Source: Caldilinea sp. CFX5 (GTDB lineage Bacteria > Chloroflexota > Anaerolineae > Caldilineales > Caldilineaceae). Taken from it: 64,000 bases of DNA. The stretch spans positions 122,069-186,068 of the forward strand of contig QWII01000043.1 of the NCBI GenBank assembly GCA_021405325.1, read 5' to 3'. The position numbers were made by a program, and so were the translations under genes. Numbering within the stretch: position 1 is the stretch's first letter; every line of letters begins with the position of its first letter. The notes beneath the pieces were generated by a model that worked only from the letters and a program-made list of their open reading frames with translations, made no database searches and was not told where the DNA came from. Shown here one piece after another: positions 16,393 to 25,900 of the stretch.

Positions 16393-19173
16393 CTAGCGTG
16401 CCGGCGGTTGCTCATCCTGTACCAGCGCCAGTGCCTGCTCTAATGGCATCTCGCTGCCTGCTTGGAAGGCAGTGGCAAATGCAGCTTCACCGAGTTGGGC
16501 GCGCGTAACAGCCAATGTGCGTTCGTATTCATGTTGATAGGCGACATAGAGGGCAAAACCACTGGCGCTCGTCAGTGCGGCCGTTGCACCGAGCAGGCGC
16601 GCCGCTGTGGTAAAGTTACCCTGTGTTGCCGCCAATGTGGCATGGCCCGCCAGCACCAAGCTAAAGCCCACCCGATAATTGAAGCGTTGCCAGATCGCCA
16701 GCGCTTCCGCAAATACTGCTTGTGCGCCTTGTTGATCGCCTTGGCGAAGCAAGGCATAGCCCAAGCTGCCTAGGGTTAGCCCCATGCCCCAGTGATCCCC
16801 TTCCTGACGGGTTAACCTGACGGCCTCGGCGAAATTTGCCTGTGCATCAGCGTTATTGCCTTGGATCAGATGCACATTGCCGGCGGCGGCATGGGCCATG
16901 GCCAGCCCCCACGGATCAGCCAATGCCCGGAAGATGGCCAGACTCTCCTCACACGCGGTGCGCGCCGCCGTCAACTCGCGCAGATTCAGCAGTGAATAGC
17001 CCAGACTGATCAAAGTTAACCCTTCTAACCACTGGTTGTTGACGCGGCGTGCGAATTCAAGGCTTTCTTGGCTCAAGGTGCGGGCCGCGTCATAATTGCT
17101 GAGATCATTCTCGACTAGCGACAGCGCGGTCAACGCGTAAGCAAGCATGTGGGACTCACTTTGCGGCAATGGCCGACTCAGGGCCATTGCCGTTTCTAGC
17201 TGTGTACGAGCAACAGGATAGTCACCTTGGGTATGGGCGAGCATCCCGGCAAAGGTATGGGCCTTGGCCAGCAAATAAGCCAGCTCCGCCGGGCGCGGTG
17301 TGACGGTGATGCCCCGTGCGATGGCGCTGTTCAACCACACCCGACCAATGCTAAGATGGCCGCAAAAGAACCAGTACCAGCCTAAAGCGCCGGCCAGGCG
17401 TAAACCAAGGGCAGGACTGACGGCGCTCTCTTGGCTCCAGGCCAGCGCCGCCAGTAAATTGTCATGTTCGAGCGCCAGTTGCGTTACCCAGCGTTTGCGT
17501 CCGTTGCCGGTCCAGTTGGGTTCTGCGGTTTCGGCCATCTGCAAAAAGAAGAGCGCATGGCGCTCGCGCACAGTTTCCATTTCCCCACTAATGGCTAGGA
17601 GTTCGCTGGCATAGTCGTCGATTGTACTCAACATAGTGAAACGTGGTTCGCCATCGTCACCGTTTTTTTGTCTGATTAAATTGTTGTCGACTAACAGGGC
17701 AAGGGCATCCAACATCTCCACCTCTGTGCACTGTGCTTCACCGTTAATGGCCGTCGCCGCGGTCAGTGTCCAACCGCCGGCAAAGACGGCTAGCCGGCGA
17801 AAGAGCCTTTGTGCCTGTGCGTCAAGCAGATCATAACTCCAGGCAATGGTATTGCGCAGCGTCTGTTGGCGTGTCGGCAGGTCACGCGTGCCCCCGCGCA
17901 AGAGGTCAAGGCGCGTCGCAAAGGCCCCGGTCAGGCGAGCTAGCAGCGCCTTTGGTGACAACAGTTTGATACGCACCGCCGCCATCTCAATCGCCAAGGG
18001 CAAACCATCCAATTGGCGGCAAATCTCTGCTACGTCTGTCGCATTTTCGTCGGTCAAGGCGAAGTCATGCTTCACACTTTGCGCCCGTTGCACGAACAAC
18101 TGGACGGCGGCGGATTGTGCGATCTGTTCGGCGACAGATCGCTGGGATCGGCGATCGCCGGCCGTGGGCAGCGCCAGCGGCGGCACAGGCAGTTCGCGTT
18201 CGGCGCGAATGTGTAAGGGGGCGCGGCTGGTGACAATCACCTTGAGGGCAGGGCAGGCTTCAAGTAGGGCGCCGACAGACGGGCCTGCCGCCATGAGATG
18301 CTCGAAATTGTCCAACACCAACAACATCCGTTTGTCATGCAGGTAGGCTTGCAGACTATCGGCCAGGGCGCCGCCATTGCTTTCACGCAAACCAAGGGTC
18401 TGGGCAATCGTGGGAATGACTTGGGCCGAGTCGGTGAGCGGCGTCAGCGCAACCAGAAAAGCGCCGTCGGGAAAATGTTCCTGCAAGTCGAGGGCCAGGT
18501 GCAGCGCCAGGCGCGATTTGCCGATGCCGCCGGCGCCGGTCAGCGTGAGCATGGCGACATCTTCGCGCAATAGGAGATCGCGCGCCGTATTTACTTCCCA
18601 CTCGCGATCAATGAGCGAGCTACGTGGAACGGGCAGATTGGTGGTCGGCAGGGCATCGGCTTCCGCCGGGGTAGCCGCCGCGGCTTGCACCTGTTCAAAG
18701 CGTTCGCTCAAAAGCAGCGCCAAATCGTTTTCGACTAACTCGCGTAATTCAGCAGGGGTCGAGAAATACTTATACGAGAGGGCATCGTCACGTTTGATGC
18801 GCTCGATCAGCGTGGTCAACGGCGGTTCGCGTGCCGGCGCCGGTGACTTGATGTAGATCAGTTTGGGATGCGCCGCAGCCAGTCGATACTCGTCCTCTAG
18901 ACCGGAGATCTCCTCGCCCGGCGCCACCCAACCGTACTTCTGCCAGTAGATGCCAATGAAAAGATGACTTTGCGCCAGATAAGCCCGGTATAACATGCGC
19001 GCCGGGTGGGGACGGGCGCCCAGTTCAAACATGACCGGGGCCAGATGCAGATCAGTAATTGCCGTCCGTACCGCCGCTCGTTCATCGGCCAACTCCTGTA
19101 AAGTCGAACTGACGAAGACACGCAAGCGTTGATCGGGGGTGCGGATCAGCGATGGTGTGGATACAGTGGTCAT
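16393..19173 (-). CDS. DUF4062 - NB-ARC (STAND) - TPR signalling ATPase
   Basis: A 926-residue protein. Residues ~15-125 match the DUF4062 domain (RLRVFVSSTLQELADERAAV, QKYGWVAPGEEISGLEDEY), which has a TIR-like flavodoxin fold. An NB-ARC ATPase follows with P-loop LTGAGGIGKSRLA near 210, Walker B MLLVLDNFEHLM and GLPLAIEMAAVRI. TPR repeats fill ~560-920 (GLRLAGALGWYWFFCGHL and similar). It lacks the BTAD DNA-binding half of its neighbours. STAND proteins switch by ATP-driven oligomerisation; DUF4062 could be an effector or adaptor (inference). The start at 19173 has AAGGGAAG upstream. It is convergent with BTAD regulator 1, with 134 bp of nothing recognisable between them. Confidence 0.88.
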   Translation of the reverse strand: MTTVSTPSLIRTPDQRLRVFVSSTLQELADERAAVRTAITDLHLAPVMFELGARPHPARMLYRAYLAQSHLFIGIYWQKYGWVAPGEEISGLEDEYRLAAAHPKLIYIKSPAPAREPPLTTLIERIKRDDALSYKYFSTPAELRELVENDLALLLSERFEQVQAAAATPAEADALPTTNLPVPRSSLIDREWEVNTARDLLLREDVAMLTLTGAGGIGKSRLALHLALDLQEHFPDGAFLVALTPLTDSAQVIPTIAQTLGLRESNGGALADSLQAYLHDKRMLLVLDNFEHLMAAGPSVGALLEACPALKVIVTSRAPLHIRAERELPVPPLALPTAGDRRSQRSVAEQIAQSAAVQLFVQRAQSVKHDFALTDENATDVAEICRQLDGLPLAIEMAAVRIKLLSPKALLARLTGAFATRLDLLRGGTRDLPTRQQTLRNTIAWSYDLLDAQAQRLFRRLAVFAGGWTLTAATAINGEAQCTEVEMLDALALLVDNNLIRQKNGDDGEPRFTMLSTIDDYASELLAISGEMETVRERHALFFLQMAETAEPNWTGNGRKRWVTQLALEHDNLLAALAWSQESAVSPALGLRLAGALGWYWFFCGHLSIGRVWLNSAIARGITVTPRPAELAYLLAKAHTFAGMLAHTQGDYPVARTQLETAMALSRPLPQSESHMLAYALTALSLVENDLSNYDAARTLSQESLEFARRVNNQWLEGLTLISLGYSLLNLRELTAARTACEESLAIFRALADPWGLAMAHAAAGNVHLIQGNNADAQANFAEAVRLTRQEGDHWGMGLTLGSLGYALLRQGDQQGAQAVFAEALAIWQRFNYRVGFSLVLAGHATLAATQGNFTTAARLLGATAALTSASGFALYVAYQHEYERTLAVTRAQLGEAAFATAFQAGSEMPLEQALALVQDEQPPAR

Positions 19174-19371
19174 GGTAGTTCTTCCCTTGCTTCCCAAGGA
19201 ACGATACTGTCACAGAACCAGCAATGATGGCTTTCCCTGCCATTGCGATTCCATAACGCCCTCTGTTTCCATTTCACCACGAAATCGATCAACCGAACAG
19301 CAACAAACTGTTACAAGATGCGCCACAAGAAGCGCTACGCAAAGTACTACAAAACTCCGTCCTGTCACGGT

Positions 19372-20022
19372 CTATAACACTTTGTGGCGCACGAGATAAT
19401 CGCGCAAGCGGACGCGCCCGCGACTGAGCCGCGATTTCACGGTTCCCATGGGCGCGCCGGTCATGGCGACAATCTCGTTATACGAATACCCTTCGACATC
19501 AAACAGGATCACCACCTGGCGTTGGTCAGCCGGCAGGGTAGCCAAGCCCCGGTGCAACCAGCGCTGCAACTCCATCCGTTCGGCATAACGCTCCGGCGGC
19601 TCAAGCGGGGCGACCAGTTGGCTTCCCGTTTCCGGTTCGACCGGCAAGGCATCCAGGCTGGTAGTGACCTCGCGCGCCCGCTTGCGCACCACATCGTAAC
19701 AAGTGTTGACGACAATGCGCAGAAACCAACTCTTAAAGCTGCCGCCGCGAAAGGTGGCGAGGGCATGAAAGGTCTTGAGCAAGGCGTCCTGCACCGCATC
19801 CGCCGCCGCCTCTTCATTGCGTAGAATGCGATAAGCGATCTGCTGAGCCACACCTTGCAGGGTCGCAATTAGTTGATTGAACGCGCTACGGTCGCCGCCC
19901 AAAGCCCAGGCGATTAATGTCTGGGGGTCTTGCGGGTACAGGGGTGAGGGTTGTGCGTCAGACGGTGCGTCTCCGGCCAACCACCCACGGGGCGCCGCCT
20001 CGACATACAATGGATAATCCAT
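19372..20022 (-). CDS. ECF-type RNA polymerase sigma factor
   Basis: A 216-residue sigma-70-family protein. Region 2 lies around residues 50-115 (RNEEAAADAVQDALLKTFHAL, FKSWFLRIVVNTCYDVVRKR) and region 4 around 150-212 (LPADQRQVVILFDVEGYSYNEIA in part, GTVKSRLSRGRVRLRDYL). The N-terminus is acidic and Pro-rich. No anti-sigma factor is adjacent. The ATG at 20022 has an excellent GGAGGT site, whereas the longer frame has none. It is directly downstream of heptamer array C, which suggests BTAD control of an alternative sigma factor, a regulatory cascade. Confidence 0.93.
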   Translation of the reverse strand: MDYPLYVEAAPRGWLAGDAPSDAQPSPLYPQDPQTLIAWALGGDRSAFNQLIATLQGVAQQIAYRILRNEEAAADAVQDALLKTFHALATFRGGSFKSWFLRIVVNTCYDVVRKRAREVTTSLDALPVEPETGSQLVAPLEPPERYAERMELQRWLHRGLATLPADQRQVVILFDVEGYSYNEIVAMTGAPMGTVKSRLSRGRVRLRDYLVRHKVL

Positions 20023-20096
20023 GATCACACCTCCACTTGTGCGTTTAGGGTCTTGCAGAAACAGGTCGGACACTTGTCTAGGCCCGCTCGCCTTTC

Positions 20097-20162
20097 AGCA
20101 TAGCGCCTTACTCTCAGGACGATTTCAGGAGCGTCTTAGCGGTATATCAGGAAACTATCAGG
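20097..20162 (-). promoter_or_regulatory. Heptamer array C (class CCTGATA) with -10 box
   Basis: Plus-strand heptamers at 20112, 20123, 20145 and 20156 (TCTCAGG, TTTCAGG, TATCAGG, TATCAGG), spaced 11-22-11. Toward the sigma factor, 9 nt precede TATGCT (20097-20102). On the other side lies a remnant of a BTAD gene (20219-20371), the same divergent arrangement as at arrays B, F and H. Confidence 0.8.
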
Positions 20163-20218
20163 AACTTGCCGGTTGGGGCTGAAGGTGGTAAAATCGCAGA
20201 CTTAGACCAGTACAATAG

Positions 20219-20371
20219 GGGAGGCGAGTCGCTGATCTGCTCTGGCCGGGGATGCCCGAAGGGTCGGCGCGCCACAACCTGAGCCAGGCTCTCTTCACGT
20301 TGCGGGAAGCCATCGGCGATCGAACGGCTGAACCGCCCTTTCTCCTCAGCAGATTATTAAGTCTTGATTGA
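20219..20371 (+). pseudogene. Remnant of a BTAD regulator gene
   Basis: The plus-strand frame, bounded by stops, contains ADLLWPGMPEGSARHNLSQA and continues with LFTLREAIGDR and PPFLLS. This matches ALIGLLWPDMPERSARHNLS and the residues after it in BTAD regulator 1, where they span the end of the winged helix. Only about 50 codons remain; the start, the BTAD domain and everything after are lost. It keeps the divergent position next to an array, so a regulator gene was deleted here. Confidence 0.8.
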
Positions 20372-20397
20372 TAGAAGCATCCCAGGCGTATCACCAC

Positions 20398-20456
20398 GAA
20401 TCAAGAGGATTAGCGAATTTTTCCCACCTGGAGCAATTCGCTAATCCTCTTGATTC
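20398..20456. terminator. 22-bp perfect hairpin at the kinase 3' end
   Basis: GAATCAAGAGGATTAGCGAATT (20398-20419, arm of 22 nt) pairs exactly with 20435-20456, loop 15 nt. It includes the last codons and the TAG stop of the kinase gene at 20441. It probably ends that transcript, although no T-run follows. Confidence 0.6.
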
Positions 20457-22876
20457 TCAGTGATATGCTGTTTGGGCCAGGTAAAGCGGAAGGTCGCCCC
20501 TGCCCCGACGTGCGATTCTACGGTAATGGTTCCGCCCACGATCTCAACCGCCTTTTTGACAATGGCCAGCCCCATGCCGCTGCCTTCCACTTTGTCACGC
20601 GGCTGTAGCGTTTGGAAAATTTCAAAGATTTTGCCGTGGAACTGGGGATCAATGCCGGGGCCGTCGTCGCTGACCACAAAGTGGAGCCATGCCCCTTCGT
20701 CGTGGGCCGCAATATGTACATGACCATCCGGGCGGTGATGATGTTTAATGGCATTGCCGATAAGGTTGCGCAGTACGGTCGCGAATGGGACGCGTTGGGT
20801 GCGGAAGACGGGCAATGCTTCCGCCAGCGTCACCTGGAAGGTTGGCGGGGCGTTTAGCAGAATCATAATCTCTTGCACGAGTTGCTTGACATCCACCGTT
20901 TCCACATTGTACGCAAAGCGGCCAATGCGCGAATAGGCCAGCAGATCATCGAGCAGTTGATCCATGCGCCGCACCCGCCCGCGCATCTTGGCAAGATGCT
21001 CCTTCGAAGCGTCGGGCAAAAGGCGCCCGGCATCTTCGTCAATCCATTGCGACAGGTTGTCGATGGCGCGCAGAGGGGAGCGCAGATCGTGCGAGGCGAC
21101 ATAGGCGAATTTTTCCAGCTCGCGGTTGCTGCGTTCTAATTCGACATTTTTCTGCGCCAGTTGGGCGGTGCGTTCGGCCACCCGCTGCTCCAAGGTGAGG
21201 TTCAACTGATGTACCTGCGCCAGCAAACTTTTAGTCTCTTGAAAGAGGCGGCGATTCTCCACGGCCAGCCAGGCCCGTTCCGCTACGGTCTGGATTAAGC
21301 CGACTTCAGCCTCACTCCAGGCGCGTGGGTTGTGGTCGCTGACGATCAGGGCGGCCACCCATTGCCCATCGCGCAACAGGGGGGCCGACACCATCGCCCG
21401 TATCTGTGTCGCCGTATAGCGCGTCGGACCGACGGTAGACGGAAGGGCATCCGGCGGAATGTCAGGAAGCGCCAGGGCGCGCCCGGCTTCATGGGCGGCG
21501 ACGCTTTGGGGATCAAAGTCGGTCATGGGATAGACGCCGGCCAGCGAGGCAAAATCCGCCTGATGATAGTTGCGATGGATGAAGATCTGCCCCTGGGCGC
21601 GATCCACCTCGGTAAAGAAGCAGCGGGAGACGCCCAAGAATTCCCCTAGTTGTTGCACAACCAGCCAGAGCAGTTCATCAGGATCTTGGAGGCCGACCAT
21701 TGTCTCGCCTAAATCGGCAAGGAAACGCTGGCGTGCTTCGGCGCATTTACGTTCACTAATGTTGTGGAAATAGACCGATAAGCCATCGGCTGAAGGATAG
21801 GCGTGGACTTCGATCCATTGGTGGGTAACTGGCGACAAGACCTCGAAATGGACAGCCTCTCCTTCGGTTGTGGCCCGGCGAAATTGCTCCTCAAAAATGG
21901 TGCCTGCCATCGCCGGGAAAAACGCCCAGACTACCTGACCCAGCATTTCGGTGCGCGCCCGGCCAAAGTAGCGTTCGGCCTGGACATTGATATAGGTATA
22001 ACGCCACTCATGATCGAGGGTGTAAAAGCAGTCGGTGATGCTTTCCAGAATGTTGCGGATTTGGACATGGGCGGCCCGTAGCGCCTCCTCGGCGCGCCGG
22101 CGGTCGTCGATATTGGTGCTGGTGCCCACCCAACCGCTGCTGACGCCGGCGTCATCCACCACCGGCAACATCCGGTTCAGATGCCACCGATAGAGACCAT
22201 CGGCCCCGCGCAAGCGCACCTCCATTTCAAAGCGTTGCCCTGTGGTCAGGCTCTGGCGCCACCGCGTCGCCAATCCGGCCAGGTCGTCCGGGTGGATTAC
22301 TTGCTGCATCTGCCAATTCCAGCCATTGCAATCGTCAGCGCGCCGCCCCGTATATTCGTAGAAGCGGTCGGAACTATAGGTGAGATCGCCGGCGGCGTTG
22401 GCGTGCCAGACAAAGACCGGGGCCGCCTCCACCAGGGTGCGGTAGCGCTCTTCGCTCTTGCGCAAGCTTTGCAGGGAAAGCTCCTGCGCCATGCGCAATT
22501 CTTCCTCCCGCCGGCGGGCCATCTGCAAGGCAGAGAGCAACCAACAAATGGCGCCGGCCACGGCAAAGAAGCCGGCCAGTTGCCCATAGTGCCACGGTGA
22601 GAAGGCGAGGGCGCCGTAGGGCGGAAAGGCCCATACCATCACGGCGAAGGCGGAGAGAAACGTCGCCAGCAGCCCCGGCCCCCGGCCGCCATACCAGGCG
22701 CTGATCGTCACCGCCAAAAAGAAGAAGAGGAACGGTGTGCCCGTGCGGATGGGGGTCGCCCAGATAGTGAACAGCAAGGTAAGGGTCACGGTGACAATAG
22801 CCACACTGTAGCGTAACCAAGGCGGACGGTTCATCGGGGAGGCGGCGAGGGACGCAGGGTTGGGCAAGCAGTGCAT
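20441..22876 (-). CDS. PAS/GAF sensor histidine kinase with DUF4118-like membrane domain
   Basis: An 811-residue kinase. Residues ~20-115 hold four membrane helices like the KdpD DUF4118 domain (TPFLFFFLAVTISAWYGGRG). Two PAS domains follow (~135-260, 270-385), a GAF domain (~390-545), a coiled coil and HisKA (YVASHDLRSPLRAI). The HATPase has NAIKHHH, DDGPGIDP and GSGMGLAIVKK. It is a bacteriophytochrome-type kinase catalytic region, but the GAF has no obvious chromophore Cys context. AAAGGAG lies 5 nt before the ATG. It is 79 nt downstream of another kinase of the same design on the same strand, so the two are likely cotranscribed. No regulator gene is adjacent. Confidence 0.92.
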   Translation of the reverse strand: MHCLPNPASLAASPMNRPPWLRYSVAIVTVTLTLLFTIWATPIRTGTPFLFFFLAVTISAWYGGRGPGLLATFLSAFAVMVWAFPPYGALAFSPWHYGQLAGFFAVAGAICWLLSALQMARRREEELRMAQELSLQSLRKSEERYRTLVEAAPVFVWHANAAGDLTYSSDRFYEYTGRRADDCNGWNWQMQQVIHPDDLAGLATRWRQSLTTGQRFEMEVRLRGADGLYRWHLNRMLPVVDDAGVSSGWVGTSTNIDDRRRAEEALRAAHVQIRNILESITDCFYTLDHEWRYTYINVQAERYFGRARTEMLGQVVWAFFPAMAGTIFEEQFRRATTEGEAVHFEVLSPVTHQWIEVHAYPSADGLSVYFHNISERKCAEARQRFLADLGETMVGLQDPDELLWLVVQQLGEFLGVSRCFFTEVDRAQGQIFIHRNYHQADFASLAGVYPMTDFDPQSVAAHEAGRALALPDIPPDALPSTVGPTRYTATQIRAMVSAPLLRDGQWVAALIVSDHNPRAWSEAEVGLIQTVAERAWLAVENRRLFQETKSLLAQVHQLNLTLEQRVAERTAQLAQKNVELERSNRELEKFAYVASHDLRSPLRAIDNLSQWIDEDAGRLLPDASKEHLAKMRGRVRRMDQLLDDLLAYSRIGRFAYNVETVDVKQLVQEIMILLNAPPTFQVTLAEALPVFRTQRVPFATVLRNLIGNAIKHHHRPDGHVHIAAHDEGAWLHFVVSDDGPGIDPQFHGKIFEIFQTLQPRDKVEGSGMGLAIVKKAVEIVGGTITVESHVGAGATFRFTWPKQHITENQED

Positions 22877-22955
22877 AGCACTCCTTTCGCGGTGGTGATG
22901 GCTTGATCAGCCGCGCTCTTCGGAAGACGGACGATTGCGGAACGTATATCGCAAG

Positions 22956-25900
22956 TTAGGTTGACACCGGCTCTTTGGGCCAGGTGAAGCGGAAGGTGGC
23001 GCCCGCTCCTGGGCTTGATTCAACGCGGATCGCGCCGCCGGCGGCTTCGACGGCGCGCTTGACAATCGCCAGCCCCAGGCCGCTACTCTCCGCCGCATCA
23101 CGCGGCTGCAGCGTTTGGAACATGCCAAAGATCCGGTCGTGGTATTGGGGATCAATGCCGGGACCATTGTCGCTAACGGCAAACTCAACCAAGTCCCCCA
23201 AGTCTTGGGCCTGAATATGGATGACGCCTTGCGCCGGCTGGTGGTGATGTTTGATGGCGTTATTAATGAGGTTGCGAAAAACCAGTTCCAATGGCACGCG
23301 CACTGTGCGTAACACAGGCAATTCCCCACTTACTGTCACGGTAAAGGTGGCCGGCGGCGTCAGCAGTTTGAGGGTATCCTGCAGCAAGGCTGCGGTCTTC
23401 ACCAATTCTACGCTGCCACCGCTGCGCCCAATGCGCGCGTAGGTCAACAGATCATCCAGGAGCCGTTCCATGCCTTGGGCGCGCCCCCGCAGTTTTTGCA
23501 GGTGGGTCAGCGAAGATGCCGGTAGGATGGCGCCGGCATCAGCAGCAATCCATCCGGCTAAGTTGAGAATCCCGCGTAGGGGCGCCTTGAGATCATGCGA
23601 GGCGATATAGGCAAATTGATCCAATTCGCGATTGCTACGCTCTAACTCCACGGTCCGTTCGCGCACCCGTTGTTCCAACTGCTCGTTCATGGCGCGCAGT
23701 TGGGCTTCGGCGGTGCGCGCCTCTCGGTATAGCCGTGCATTGTCGATGGTCAGCGCGGCGCGCTGCGTCACTTCTTCGGCAAAACGCAGATCCGCTTCCC
23801 CATAGCACCGGCCAGAGGTCGCCCAGCCCAGCGACAGCGCCCCCAGGGTTTGCCCGCGCGCCTGCAGGGGTACAATGATCAGCGATTGCAGCCCGATCTG
23901 CCGCAGCAGGGCCAGGTGCGTCTCATCTTGCGCCGCCTGCACCAGCATCTCGTCGGCAATTTCTGGATACCACTCCGGTTGCCCTGTCCGAATCACCCTG
24001 GCAATCCCCCGTGGGCCGTCGGGGTGGGGTCGGTAACGCTGACGGAGTTCACGGGCCCAGGGCAGTTGGGTTGGGTCACGGTGGGCCAGCGCCACCGGCT
24101 CCAGCTCACCGTCCGGGCCAACGATCTCGACGCCGCACCAGTCGCCCAGATGCGGGATGAGCAGTTGCGCTAACTGTTGCAGGGTAGCTTTGTAGTCCAA
24201 GGAGGTGGCCAACAACGTGCCCAGATCGGCCAACAGGCGCACTCGTTGTTCCGTTTGCTTCCGCTCGGTAATATCAAACACGAAGACATAGGCGCCGAGG
24301 ATCTGTTGTGCTGCTGTCATGTCTGGAACATAGGTCACACTCCCGATTCTGGTCGCGCCGCCGGCCAGTTGATATTCATTTTCAAAGGTTGTGCGCCGGC
24401 CCTGGAACGCCATCTGCAAGTAAGGCTGGACATGCGCGTAGGCCGCGGCGTCCAGCACCTCGCACAGCCGCCGCCCGATGAGCGTGGGCGCTGGGGCGCC
24501 AAACCACTCGGTATATTGGGCATTGGCAAATTGATAGCGCTCCTCGGCATCCACGTAGGCGATGAGCGCCGGCATGTTGTCCGTAATGAGTTGTAACTGC
24601 ATTTCCCGCTCGCGCAGGGTCGCTTCCATCACTTTGCGCGCATGGATGTCGGTGGCGGCGCCAAACCAGTGGCGAATCGCGCCCTGCTCGTCGCGAATCG
24701 GCACTGCCCGTTCCAGGAACCAGCAATAGGCGCCATCGGCGCGGCGCAAGCGCACCTCGGCTTCATAGGTGGCCCCGGTGGCGACCGCCTGGCGCCAGCT
24801 TGCCAGGGTTGCGGCAAGCTCCGCCGGGTGAAGCGCCGGCCAGCGGTCATGTTCCAGGCTCTCGGCCAGTGTCATGCCGCTATAGGTCAGCCACTGCGCG
24901 TTGATATACTCGATCCGCCCGGCGCCATTGGTGCTCCAGACGATCTGCGGCATGGCATCAGCCAACTGGCGGAAACGGGCTTCCCGGATGCGCACTTCGG
25001 CATCCAACCGTAATTTTTCCACCGCTAGCCAAAGGCGTTCAGCGATGGTTTCCAACAAATGGACCTCGCGCGCTTGCCACTGGCGCGGGGTGGCGCTCGT
25101 AACCGACAGGATGCCGCGCCAGACGCCTTCGTAAAAGAGGGGCACGCCGATATAGGCCCGTTCGTCCTGCGGCGCATAGACCGTGGCATAGTGCGCCGCG
25201 GTGCGTGGGTCGTGCTGGGCATCATGGTTGATCAGGACGCGACCGGCCGCCAGCTCGGCGCTGGTGGCGGGGGCATAGTCAGTTTGCTGATACTCGGTGG
25301 CGACGGGCGGCAGATCGCGGCAGTATTGGTTGCGAATGAAGCCTCGGTTGCGCGCTTTGTCTACTTCAATTAAGAGACAACGGCCAACCTGCAAATGTTC
25401 GCCGACCAACTGCACGACGGCCGCCGTCAGGTGTTCGGCGTTGTCCGCCAACCGGATCTGCTCGGCCAGGGTCGTCAGCAGCCGCAGATCGGCTTCGGCT
25501 TGTTTCCGTTCGGTGATGTCTTCAAAGATCACAACGCCGGTGGTGATGCGTCCGGGGCTATCGCGGATCGGGACAGCACTAACTAACATCATGCCGTCCG
25601 TGCCATCCCCGCGGCGGAAGGCAATCTCCTCCCGCTCCACCATTGCGCCGGTGGTAATGGCGCGCGCCAGCGGCCATTCGTGCGGCGCATAGGGGCGGCC
25701 ATCGGGATGAAAGCCTTGATAGACCTGATAGTCATCAATCGTGGCGGCCGGGCAGTCGGGATGACGCCAGATGTGCGCCACCTGGGCGTTGCTCCAGAGT
25801 AACTTACCGCTGGGCGCCTCGGCAATGATCACGCCGACCGGGATCTGTTGCAGGGCCGCTTCGAGATGGGCATAGTCCTGCGTCACGGGCGTTGTCCGCT

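Noticed and set aside
19301..19360. Degenerate ~12-bp periodic repeats (TACAAGA-like) upstream of the DUF4062 gene
   Set aside because: The units match poorly, the period is 12 rather than 11 and no -10 box is correctly placed.
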